This document shows, piece by piece, positions 44,216 through 51,856 of a DNA stretch of 64,000 nt (position 1 is its first letter; each line of letters opens with the position of its first letter). Location of the stretch: NCBI GenBank assembly GCA_002715965.1, contig PBAL01000018.1, forward strand, positions 14,937 to 78,936, in the 5' to 3' direction. Source of the stretch: Verrucomicrobiales bacterium (lineage in GTDB: Bacteria > Verrucomicrobiota > Verrucomicrobiia > Limisphaerales > JAYPXF01). A program made the translations under genes and the position numbers. The notes under the pieces are model-generated. The model saw only the letters and a list, made by a program, of their open reading frames with translations, did no database searches and had not been told where the DNA came from.

Positions 44216-47200
44216 TCAACGTTTGGCCGTTTCGCGAAAGCGCACATTCCGGAAATCCACACCGGAATTGCCCCAACTGTAAAATCCGAAGCGGCCGTTT
44301 TCATTCAGTTCCATCGATCCCTTCAATTCCCGATTCCCATCGACTGAAACCGTGACATTGCCGTCTTCGAATTGAAGCTGCACAGCGTACCATTGCCGTC
44401 GCGTGAATCCGCGTTTCACCTGATCAAGAACGCGATACTCCGTGCCGGTCTTCTGCGTCAGTGCGCGGAATGGGCGTTGTTGGTGCATGTTCCAGAGGAA
44501 ATAGCTGTCCGGTCCGGTGTGGTTGAAAACAAATCCAACACCGTCGTCGTCCCGTGAATTGATTTCGAAGGAGATCGTCCCGTTCCTTGGCGTCCGCGCT
44601 CCGCGGAACAGATAGATACTTCCACGACGCTCTACAGAAGCATTATTTTCCATGACGCGTTTACCACCAAGCATCACGTTGGAGGCTTGGCGAATAATTC
44701 CTCCCTCAATGGACCAATCGCTGGGAGGTTGTGCGCCTTCTGCATCCACGACCTCCCAATGTTTCGGATCCAATGAAACCAATTCCGGATCGATTGTGAA
44801 CTCTGCTTCAGCAACATTGCTCGGGCGATCACCTGAGAAGGAACGGGCTCGCAGTTTCGCTGTGCTGGCAATTTGAATGGGCCCGGTGACGCGAGGCGAT
44901 GTGCGGGTCGGAGCAGAACCGTCGAGGGTGTAGTGAATCGTTTCGCGATCGGGATTATCCGCAGTCAGAGTCACCTCAACAGCCGAAGGAGAGCTGGCTC
45001 CCGCAGGTTTCAAAGACGGTGGGCGAATCCCGTCAGGCTGAAGGGCAATCCATGATTGGTTGAGATAACTGCAGGTGCAACCCGCAGAAGCGTCCGGTGC
45101 AAAGACCAAGCCACCGGCAGGTATCACGTTGATCCAGCACCCGGGGCGGATCCCACCAAAGTCTTCGGTCTTTTCGTTTCGTTCCAAATCGAAGTAGCCG
45201 AGCGTGGCGGAGCGAAACACAAACATGTTCTTTGACCCGGCAAGCACTCCACAGCCATATGAGCGCTTGAAATTGAACGGTCTGGTTTCGCCCGTGAGAA
45301 GATCCCAGGCGCCACCTTGAGCATAGATCGTGCGATCGTTGACCACCGGTCGTGAGTCGTATTTGGACGTCGTTTGCCAGAGAAGCCCGCCGTCGGACAG
45401 ATTGAAGACGGCGATGCGTCCGCCAATCTCACTCGCCAAGCGAAAACGCGTGGGCTGGTAACTCATCATCACCGCTCCGTGCTCAACAGAAATCGCGGAC
45501 AAAGTGCCGAAGATATCCTCTTTCTTTCGCCAGACTTCTTTTCCGCTCTCCGCATCGAGCGCGACCAGTTCACCGGTCGGATGCGCATCTGGATCAGCTT
45601 TGCCGTCTTTCTTCAAATCAAACGGAGCCAGAGCGCGATCGATGAGGATCACCCAGCCATCGCCGATCGAGATTCCATTATGGCGCAGCGAGTGATTCGC
45701 ATCATAGCGCCACTTCAACTCACCGGTCTTCGCGTCCATGGCAAATAGCGTCTTCGACTCGGTCAACTGGTCCTTCATATCACCACCAGGACGAAAACGG
45801 TAAGTCACGACGTGTTCGGTATCAGAGAGCGAGCCGAAGAGGATTCCGTTTTCACAGGCCAGATATCCCCAGACCGTCTTCGATCCATTCTTTGGCAAGG
45901 GAGCTTTGAATCGCCCTAGCAATTTCCCTGTCCTCGCGTCGAGACGAAGGCACTCGTCCTTGACGCGGACGTAGACGCTGTCGTCCGAAACACAATAGTT
46001 GCTGCCCGTTCCGCTGGTGCCCATCAGGTGATCACCGTGGAACGATTTCAGAATCCCGGGTATCCGATACTCCCAAAGCTTGCGCCCGTTGTAAGCATCC
46101 ACAGCTATGATGCCGTCCAATCCCTCGGAGAAGAGCACGCCATTGTGAAACAACGGAGCCGGACCTCGGCCGTGGCGTTGGGTCATGTTTTGTTGCAGAT
46201 CGCGGAACCATAGCATGCCGAGCGGCCCCTTAACGAGTTCGTCGGCAGAATTCACGGTGTTGGCCGCATTGGCGTACTGGTGCGTCCACTGCCCCGCTCC
46301 CGGAAGGCGCCCGCGCTTGAAGACCGTTGGGTTTGCAATCGCTCCGTGAACAAACACACCACCGTAGGGACGAAGCATCCGCACGGCTTCCTGCTTCTCA
46401 CTCTCGGACAGTGGTTCATTCAGAGACGCGGATGAAACGATCAGGTTGGCAAAGTAGATCGGCAGTTTCGTATCTGTTGATTTGGCGTGAAGTACCATGG
46501 CGCGTGAGCCGTAAAAGCCAACTGCCTCCAAACGTTGACGAGCACGTCGCACGTTCTCCAAATCATCATCCACGCCGTAGACAAAAAGGTCCGATTGGCG
46601 GACGAGTTCCTCGATGAGTTGTCCATCACCGCAGCTAATATCCAAGGCATATCCAGCCTTGATACCCGATCGTTCGAGAATCTTGACGGCAGCCTTGGCA
46701 AGGTTCGCTGAACGAGGAAGCGATTGAGGCGCTGATTCGTTCACCGACTCCGCTGCGACTTTCTGAGGACCGAAGCAATAGACGACTCCTTCACGCGTGC
46801 TTGCGAAGAGGTGACTGTCCGCCACAGCCAGGCCATAAACCGTCCCGTCAACCTTCGCGGACCAAACGTCGCTTCCGTCCCCGCGCTCTCGTATTCGAAC
46901 CCGATCTTTCGCGCCCGTGATGATCTTGTCTGCTGCGACAATCGTTTCAGTCGTATATGGTCCCTTGATCGAGAAATTCTGATCCAAGCCTCGGACTTTG
47001 ATGATCAGCCCCGGCCGTGCCTTCTGTTCTTCATTGTCCCAAGTGTACCCATCCAGACGATCGCTCCGCGCAACGACCAGGCCATCCGGTGTGGAAACGA
47101 CAGGACCGGCACCGAGCTTGCCTTGCGACTTACCCGTGGCCTGATCAAAGACAACGCCGTTATTCAGGAACACATTGCGGCAAAGCGTGACCGCAGATCC

Positions 47201-48013
47201 ACCGATCTTCGTGTTTGCCTGGAGATGGAGATACTCAAACTCACCACCGTTGCGCTTGAACGCAGCTGGCACTCCGCGTCCGGTAGGCATGAAGAGCTGC
47301 TCTTCGTTCGCGGCCAGATATCCTTGCGCAGCCACCCCACTGTTCGCGTAAGCACCGCCATGGGGTTGACCAAGATAAATCGAGCCGGCCGTGTCGTTGA
47401 GCCAACGTGTTTTCCCGGTGGCCGGATCAAGCGCATAGAGACTGACACCGTCGGTCGGCCAGATGCCCGCCGCGAAGTAGAGCGTCTCGTCAAAAACAAC
47501 CGCACCGCCACGTCCCGGCCAGCGTGAAACCATGCGCGCGTTGCCAAGAATCATTTCATCACCCGGCCCACCGCGCTTCTTCCACATCTCAGCGCCACTG
47601 ACCGCATCCAGACAATAGAGGAAACCATCATCACTCGTTGCATAGATACGCCCATCGAAATAGGTCGGTGCAAAACGGATCGGTGCCCGCGTGGGAAAGC
47701 TCCACAACTGCCTGCCGGTCTTCGCATCAAGCGCATGCAGTTTACCATCCACGCTGCTACCGAGATACACCCGTCCATCCGCGATGATCGTTTGCGGAGC
47801 GCGGTCAAAGGTCATTCGCTTCGAACGCGGCCAGGCGGCAACCGGCTTATGAGTCATGCGGAAACTCCATTGGAGATGAAGCTGATCCGCCAACTTGTCC
47901 TCGGTATACCCGCTTCGCGCGGCATCGTGGCGATAAGTGGGCCAATCCTCGGCCTGGCTGCAAAACAGTGTGAGGACGAGAACAGCTGTGGTTCGAATGA
48001 GAAGTTTGGACAT
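44216..48013 (-). CDS. Giant secreted PQQ-type propeller with central methyltransferase-like domain
   Basis: About 1265 residues from the ATG at 48013, which starts a signal peptide (M-S-K-L-L-I-R-T-T-A-V-L-V-L-T-L-F); an ATG at 48175 would add 54 residues lacking signal character. In order: a propeller introduced by D-W-P-T-Y-R-H-D-A-A-R-S-G-Y, a methyltransferase-like Rossmann domain in the middle (A-L-D-I-S-C-G-D-G-Q-L-I-E-E-L), a second propeller, a chitobiase C-terminal-like Ig domain (H-Y-T-L-D-G-S-A-P-T), and a concanavalin/DUF1080-like lectin domain. The G-x-G-D-G loop here is closer to a working SAM site than in the relative at 4.7-8.6 kb, and the two propeller modules are in opposite order. 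Confidence 0.83.
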   Translation of the reverse strand: MSKLLIRTTAVLVLTLFCSQAEDWPTYRHDAARSGYTEDKLADQLHLQWSFRMTHKPVAAWPRSKRMTFDRAPQTIIADGRVYLGSSVDGKLHALDAKTGRQLWSFPTRAPIRFAPTYFDGRIYATSDDGFLYCLDAVSGAEMWKKRGGPGDEMILGNARMVSRWPGRGGAVVFDETLYFAAGIWPTDGVSLYALDPATGKTRWLNDTAGSIYLGQPHGGAYANSGVAAQGYLAANEEQLFMPTGRGVPAAFKRNGGEFEYLHLQANTKIGGSAVTLCRNVFLNNGVVFDQATGKSQGKLGAGPVVSTPDGLVVARSDRLDGYTWDNEEQKARPGLIIKVRGLDQNFSIKGPYTTETIVAADKIITGAKDRVRIRERGDGSDVWSAKVDGTVYGLAVADSHLFASTREGVVYCFGPQKVAAESVNESAPQSLPRSANLAKAAVKILERSGIKAGYALDISCGDGQLIEELVRQSDLFVYGVDDDLENVRRARQRLEAVGFYGSRAMVLHAKSTDTKLPIYFANLIVSSASLNEPLSESEKQEAVRMLRPYGGVFVHGAIANPTVFKRGRLPGAGQWTHQYANAANTVNSADELVKGPLGMLWFRDLQQNMTQRHGRGPAPLFHNGVLFSEGLDGIIAVDAYNGRKLWEYRIPGILKSFHGDHLMGTSGTGSNYCVSDDSVYVRVKDECLRLDARTGKLLGRFKAPLPKNGSKTVWGYLACENGILFGSLSDTEHVVTYRFRPGGDMKDQLTESKTLFAMDAKTGELKWRYDANHSLRHNGISIGDGWVILIDRALAPFDLKKDGKADPDAHPTGELVALDAESGKEVWRKKEDIFGTLSAISVEHGAVMMSYQPTRFRLASEIGGRIAVFNLSDGGLLWQTTSKYDSRPVVNDRTIYAQGGAWDLLTGETRPFNFKRSYGCGVLAGSKNMFVFRSATLGYFDLERNEKTEDFGGIRPGCWINVIPAGGLVFAPDASAGCTCSYLNQSWIALQPDGIRPPSLKPAGASSPSAVEVTLTADNPDRETIHYTLDGSAPTRTSPRVTGPIQIASTAKLRARSFSGDRPSNVAEAEFTIDPELVSLDPKHWEVVDAEGAQPPSDWSIEGGIIRQASNVMLGGKRVMENNASVERRGSIYLFRGARTPRNGTISFEINSRDDDGVGFVFNHTGPDSYFLWNMHQQRPFRALTQKTGTEYRVLDQVKRGFTRRQWYAVQLQFEDGNVTVSVDGNRELKGSMELNENGRFGFYSWGNSGVDFRNVRFRETAKR

Positions 48014-48181
48014 GAACGCGAACAGCCTATGCGAAGCGCAGGTTCTGACAAGAGTCCAAACAAAGTTCGATTGGGTGTAACCACCCTGCCCTGCGGGCCG
48101 TTGCCCAATCTGTCTGCGGAAGTTGCCGTTCGATGACACGAATAAGCGGCAATTCCCGACTGAAGAGGCTGGCACCTCTGA

Positions 48182-48426
48182 TGCTTGGAGTTCGACAAGG
48201 AAGACATCCTCATCGGCCGCAGCTCCTAGACCGAGGAGATTGATCTGAAACTCGACTTCGATCCGAAAGTTCCAAAGGCACCATCGTCAATGGGAAGCGT
48301 TTGGAAGAAATCTGGGGATTGACCGAAACGGACGATATTCAGGTCGGGGACACCGTTCTCCATATTGCTGGCTTTAAACGCTTCAAGACGATGGTCCTGA
48401 AGCCACCCATCGCAGACGACGAATAG
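48182..48426 (+). pseudogene. FHA-domain remnant
   Basis: In the 395-base gap 48176-48570, one frame reads E-F-D-K-E-D-I-L-I-G-R-S-S and stops at a TAG, continuing T-E-E-I-D-L-K-L-D-F-D-P-K-V. A second frame then reads G-T-I-V-N-G-K-R-L, D-D-I-Q-V-G-D-T-V-L-H-I and ends at 48426. These are the first and last strands of a forkhead-associated phosphothreonine-binding domain (I-G-R ... V-N-G ... I-x-x-G-D). The central S-R-x-H and N-x-S parts are deleted. The remnant is too short for a functional gene. From 48427 to 48570 I see nothing. Confidence 0.7.
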
Positions 48427-48570
48427 AAAAGTGGTTGGGTGATTTGGACGCCGAGCGGTGATCGGCAGGTGACTGTAATCCAATGGTGCTCGCTCAGTCA
48501 TCTACACCAGGTCTCCTCCTTGGCAGCCAACTTCCAACAGGACCTGACAGCGAGTGCCGCTCCGACGACC

Positions 48571-48987
48571 TCAGATTTGATACATCCCTGCATTGTTCCC
48601 CTGGTCCAGCAAAGTCTGGAACGTAATCTCATCTGACGCAGACGTAGCTGCAGACTGCAACCTTCGCCACGCGTCCTTCAGTTCGACCGGGCAATTATCA
48701 TCCGCCAAGGCCGGCGTATCGTACACCTCGCCATGAACGATGCGGATCACCTCACCGAACGAAATCTCCGATGGCCGTTTCGCCAGCAGATACCCGCCAT
48801 CCTTTCCCCGCAGGCTCTTCACGATTCCGCGAGCCTTCAATTCGATAAGAATCTGAACCAGGTAGTTTTTCGAGACACCATTGCGCTTGGCCAATTCGTC
48901 CACCCGCACTGCCTTGCCGGATCCATAAGCCGCGGCCAATCCCAAAACAGCTCGGGTTGCATAGTCACTTTTGACAGTCAGCTTCAA
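48571..48987 (-). CDS. Rrf2-family transcriptional regulator
   Basis: 138 residues. A winged helix-turn-helix of the Rrf2/IscR type: M-K-L-T-V-K-S-D-Y-A-T-R-A-V-L-G-L, then V-R-V-D-E-L-A-K-R-N-G-V-S-K-N-Y-L-V-Q-I-L, and the wing G-G-Y-L-L-A-K-R-P. IscR-type members bind an Fe-S cluster through three cysteines after the wing; only one cysteine is present here (D-D-N-C-P-V). It is therefore either a CymR-like clusterless regulator or one using other ligands. It could control sulfur or Fe-S genes, but no such genes are adjacent. Confidence 0.9.
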   Translation of the reverse strand: MKLTVKSDYATRAVLGLAAAYGSGKAVRVDELAKRNGVSKNYLVQILIELKARGIVKSLRGKDGGYLLAKRPSEISFGEVIRIVHGEVYDTPALADDNCPVELKDAWRRLQSAATSASDEITFQTLLDQGNNAGMYQI

Positions 48988-49133
48988 CGCGCGAGACCAT
49001 GGCGCAAGTGCGCGGAGGACGGAATCTCAAATGAATCACCAAGATCCGCAAAGCAGCCAACCTCCCCACAGCCGGCCCACTTCCCACCGGAAACAGTTGT
49101 TTTTTATCCATCATCCCGCAACACTCCCACCTA

Positions 49134-49874
49134 GTGCAGATGGATTTCCTAACCGGGCTTTTTCCCCCGTCCAAGCGGGGCAGCAAGGAGTCCCTTCTGC
49201 CGATTGAAGATCAACTCATCCCCCTCGAATACGTTCACAACTCCCGCGCGCGCCACTACATCCTGCGCCTGACCGCCGACGGAACGGCTCGCGTCACCGT
49301 GCCATGGGGCGGCTCCAAAACGCAGGCGCTTGAGTTCGCCCGCACGAAGACCGATTGGCTGAGCCGGCAACTCAAGCGAAGCGAACAACGCAGGCAGATT
49401 CGCGATTGGCGCAATGGTTCAAAATTCCTGTATCGCGGTGAATGGGTGAAACTTGATGTGAAGGTTCAGGAGGGGCGGCAATCCGTTCAGTTTGCAGACC
49501 AGTCCATCGCAATCCCGAAAAGTTCCGATGGATTGAAGGCCGTGGTTGAAAACCACCTTCGAAGAATGGCTCAGAAGGAAATCCCACCACTGGTGTTTGC
49601 CGCAGCGGGCGAACACAACGTGGAAATCTCCCAGGTTCAGATACGCAATCAGCGTTCCCGGTGGGGATCGTGTTCCTCCAAGGGAACGATATCCCTCAAT
49701 TGGCGCCTCATCCAAACGCCCGAATCAGTCCGCGATTACCTCATCATCCACGAGTTGATGCACACGCGGGAGATGAACCACTCACCACGCTACTGGGCGC
49801 ATGTGAAAGCCGCTTGTCCAGAATTTGAAAAAGCCGAGCAGTGGCTGAACAAACACTCGGATCTCCTTCGCTGA
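49134..49874 (+). CDS. YgjP/DUF45-type zinc metallopeptidase
   Basis: 246 residues. The family marks are R-Y-I/H-Y-I-L-R-L near residue 43, R-V-T-V-P-W-G-G (about 53-60), S-R-W-G-S-C-S-S-K-G near 180, and the zinc site I-H-E-L-M-H-T with a downstream H-S-P-R-Y-W. Members are cytoplasmic gluzincin-type proteases related to SprT/Wss1. Role unknown, possibly DNA-protein crosslink repair or protein turnover. It diverges from the Rrf2 gene with about 146 bases between. The following stretch 49875-50093 shows nothing. Confidence 0.88.
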   Translation: MQMDFLTGLFPPSKRGSKESLLPIEDQLIPLEYVHNSRARHYILRLTADGTARVTVPWGGSKTQALEFARTKTDWLSRQLKRSEQRRQIRDWRNGSKFLYRGEWVKLDVKVQEGRQSVQFADQSIAIPKSSDGLKAVVENHLRRMAQKEIPPLVFAAAGEHNVEISQVQIRNQRSRWGSCSSKGTISLNWRLIQTPESVRDYLIIHELMHTREMNHSPRYWAHVKAACPEFEKAEQWLNKHSDLLR

Positions 49875-50093
49875 TCGGGCGCAAACCCTCCCCAAGTTCA
49901 AACTGCAGAAGATTCGTGAATCGATCGTGGATTGTTACAATTTCCCTGTCTTCGAAAAATACCAGCGTTTACCCATGTCACTGAATTGGCGAATACGGTC
50001 TACTTGAAGGCGTCCGACCTGCCAACAACCAACGGACTTGCAACACAGGTTTGAGAGTCGCCCCACAACTCTTCAGCCGAATTTAGAGCACCC

Positions 50094-50204
50094 ATGAGCA
50101 AACCCGGCACCATTCGCGGGGCGCTTGCGGACGACCATCACGCCGTTCGGCAAGGGCTGAGATTACTTCTCGAACAGGCATTGGATATTGAATTCGCGGG
50201 GGAA
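50094..50204 (+). pseudogene. N-terminal scrap of a LuxR/NarL-type response regulator
   Basis: From the ATG at 50094 the frame reads R-G-A-L-A-D-D-H-H-A-V-R-Q-G-L-R-L-L-L-E then D-I-E-F-A-G-E-V. This is the start of a receiver domain with the acidic D-D pair and the V-R-x-G-L-x-x-L-L helix of NarL/FixJ regulators. The homology stops after about 37 residues, about 30 bases before the 3' end of the tRNA-Ser gene. The frame stays open across the tRNA in a meaningless sequence. A recombination junction next to the tRNA 3' end is a likely explanation. Confidence 0.7.
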
Positions 50205-50236
50205 GTGTTTTTGGTAACAAAACTGAAGAAAGGAAG

Positions 50237-50330
50237 TGGCGGAGAGAGAGGGATTCGAACCCTCGGAGGCAGGGGAACCCACCTCGGCGGTTTAGCAAAC
50301 CACTGCTTTCGACCACTCAGCCATCTCTCC
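50237..50330 (-). tRNA. tRNA-Ser (anticodon GCT)
   Basis: Acceptor stem GGAGAGA / TCTCTCC, D arm TGGCTGAGTGG, anticodon loop TTGCTAA, a long class II variable arm and the T-arm G-G-G-T-T-C-G-A-A-T-C-C-C. Discriminator G and an encoded CCA are at 50240-50237. It reads serine codons AGC and AGT. Confidence 0.97.
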
Positions 50331-50469
50331 GCAGTAGCGGTCGATACGTTCCGTGGATTGAATTCCCTTCGCAAGGAAATTCTCGGAAACGGACTGACTT
50401 GAGCCCATGGCGGGGCTCGCTTTCCATTTTTTACCTGAGGCGGCCGGTCGGATGAATCTCACAAAAAGA

Positions 50470-50497
50470 TTGATTTCGCCAAAAAAAGCCGTATTCG
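50470..50497 (+). promoter_or_regulatory. Possible rpoZ promoter
   Basis: TTGATT (50470-50475), a 16-base spacer and TATTCG (50492-50497) precede the rpoZ ATG by 24 nt. Both hexamers are imperfect. Confidence 0.3.
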
Positions 50498-50521
50498 TAG
50501 CTCCCCTTTTAACGAACGAAT

Positions 50522-50764
50522 ATGGATCCTGAACTTGTAAACAAGGCCGCTGAGGTCGTCGGAAACCCAAACACCCTCATCAACGTGGTTTCTCGCCGGG
50601 TGCGTCAGCTCAACTCCGGCAACCGCCCCATGCTCGTCGTTCCCGCGGCGATGGGAACGGCAGATATCGCCCTCACTGAGATCGTCGAAAGCAAGCTGTC
50701 ATTCGAGATGCCCGCCGAGGAAGTAGAGGCGGTCAAGTCGGGCCGACGACGGAAGAAAAGCTGA
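50522..50764 (+). CDS. rpoZ: RNA polymerase omega subunit
   Basis: 80 residues, normal for omega, which stabilises the beta' subunit. The core reads N-P-N-T-L-I-N-V-V-S-R-R-V-R-Q-L-N-S-G-N-R-P, then D-I-A-L-T-E-I-V-E-S-K-L-S-F, matching the omega motifs for binding beta' (V-S-x-R-V-R-x-L and A-L-x-E-I). The C-terminus is a basic tail K-S-G-R-R-R-K-K-S. It is monocistronic, followed by its own terminator. Confidence 0.9.
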   Translation: MDPELVNKAAEVVGNPNTLINVVSRRVRQLNSGNRPMLVVPAAMGTADIALTEIVESKLSFEMPAEEVEAVKSGRRRKKS

Positions 50765-50783
50765 TTCAACTGAATTCCTATGA

Positions 50784-50811
50784 AGCCAGGAGTACCTCCT
50801 CCTGGCTTTTT
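50784..50811 (+). terminator. Intrinsic terminator of rpoZ
   Basis: AGCCAGGAG (50784-50792) pairs perfectly with CTCCTGGCT (50799-50807) across a 6-base loop, followed by TTTTT. It starts 20 nt after the rpoZ stop. Confidence 0.93.
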
Positions 50812-50859
50812 CATGCCCTGATTTGCGTCTCGTCGTCGATCTGCGATACTTACCGCGCG

Positions 50860-51315
50860 ATGCCGGATATCGTCAACAACCCCAAGGCCCGTCGCGATTA
50901 CCACATTGACGACACCTACGAAGCCGGCATCGTCCTGCGGGGCACGGAGGTGAAGTCGTTGCGTGCTGGTAAAGGGGAGTTGTCGGATGCCTTTGCGCGG
51001 GTGGAGAAAGACGAAATCTGGCTCTACAACGCCCACATTGAGGAATACACACACGGCAATTTGAACAACCACGAAGCCAAGGCCAAACGCAAGCTCCTCC
51101 TCCACAAGCCCGAGATTCGAAAGCTCTGGGAGGCGAGCAGCGTGAAAGGCAGCTCACTGGTTCCCCTGAAGATGTATTGGAAAAGCGGCCGCGTGAAAGT
51201 TCTGCTTGGCGTCGGCAAAGGCAAGAAGGCCCCCGACAAACGACAGGACCTGAAGAAAAAAGACTCCGACCGTGAAATGAAGCGTGCCCTCATGAACGCC
51301 CGCAAGGGGCGGTAG
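50860..51315 (+). CDS. smpB: SsrA-binding protein SmpB
   Basis: 151 residues. The tmRNA-binding OB-fold protein of trans-translation. Landmarks are N-P-K-A-R-R-D-Y, A-G-I-V-L-R-G-T-E-V-K-S-L-R, G-N-L-N-N-H-E-A-K-A-K-R-K-L-L-L-H and P-L-K-M-Y-W-K-S-G-R-V-K-V-L-L-G-V-G-K-G-K. The C-terminal tail is basic (K-K-A-P-D-K-R-Q-D-L-K-K-K, R-E-M-K-R-A-L). The ssrA gene itself is not seen in the window. Confidence 0.97.
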   Translation: MPDIVNNPKARRDYHIDDTYEAGIVLRGTEVKSLRAGKGELSDAFARVEKDEIWLYNAHIEEYTHGNLNNHEAKAKRKLLLHKPEIRKLWEASSVKGSSLVPLKMYWKSGRVKVLLGVGKGKKAPDKRQDLKKKDSDREMKRALMNARKGR

Positions 51316-51390
51316 CCGTTGGGAGTTAGAAGTTGGAAGATCGAAGATGGAGTCGGAACTGGGAAACCACCCCTTCCGAATCCTCAAAAA

Positions 51391-51415
51391 GAAAAAGGCG
51401 GGAATTGCTCCCGCC
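51391..51415 (-). terminator. Terminator between smpB and rpmB
   Basis: GGCGGGA (51397-51403) pairs with TCCCGCC (51409-51415). On the minus strand the stem is followed by TTTTTC, serving rpmB. On the plus strand TTCTTG follows, so it may also act for smpB. Confidence 0.8.
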
Positions 51416-51462
51416 TTCTTGTTTGGAGTAGGTGCTTTGAATACCTAGCTGCTAGAAGAATT

Positions 51463-51726
51463 CTATGCTGCGGCGCCTTCTTTTTTCCACCGGCGATGCG
51501 GCGCTTTGGTGACGAGGCCCTTTTTGATGGCCTTGGCGGTCACACGGACGTATTTGACTTCACCGTCCACAATCGCTTTCACACGTTGCAGATTCGGGTA
51601 GAACTTGCGTTTGGTAACCGCAGTGACGTGCGTGCCGATACCGCCCTTCTTCTTCGCCTTACCAGAACGCCAGATGTGGTTTCCCTTCTTGGGACCTTTG
51701 CCAGTTATTTCACAAATTCGTGCCAT
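51463..51726 (-). CDS. rpmB: 50S ribosomal protein L28
   Basis: 87 residues from the ATG at 51726. The characteristic start M-A-R-I-C-E-I-T-G-K-G-P leads into a basic loop and K-R-K-F-Y-P-N-L-Q, followed by V-R-V-T-A-K-A-I-K-K-G-L. The loop between residues 13 and 33 is longer than in many L28 proteins. It is preceded by a 130-base leader containing a strong hairpin and followed by a terminator. Confidence 0.95.
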   Translation of the reverse strand: MARICEITGKGPKKGNHIWRSGKAKKKGGIGTHVTAVTKRKFYPNLQRVKAIVDGEVKYVRVTAKAIKKGLVTKAPHRRWKKEGAAA

Positions 51727-51749
51727 GTCTTCAGCCTTTCTAATGAAAG

Positions 51750-51781
51750 GGGCGGGAACGTAGCAATGCCGATTCCCGCCC
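51750..51781 (-). promoter_or_regulatory. Strong hairpin between thrS and rpmB
   Basis: GGGCGGGAA (51750-51758) is the exact complement of TTCCCGCCC (51773-51781), with a 14-base loop. It sits 24 bases upstream of the rpmB ATG. A short CTTTC follows it on the minus strand, so it may terminate thrS or regulate rpmB translation. Confidence 0.5.
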
Positions 51782-51856
51782 GCAAGTGATTTCTCGTGAA
51801 AACTGGGGCACTGCGTGCCAGCACCGGGAACGCAGCAAGAAACACCCGAATAAAGC

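Noticed and set aside
44216..48013. Possible quinoprotein alcohol dehydrogenase
   Set aside because: PQQ-type repeats are present but I see no dehydrogenase active-site disulfide or Asp/Glu motif, so only the propeller fold is claimed.
50401..50430. Hairpin with T-run before rpoZ
   Set aside because: There is no plus-strand gene ending just upstream for it to terminate; left unassigned.
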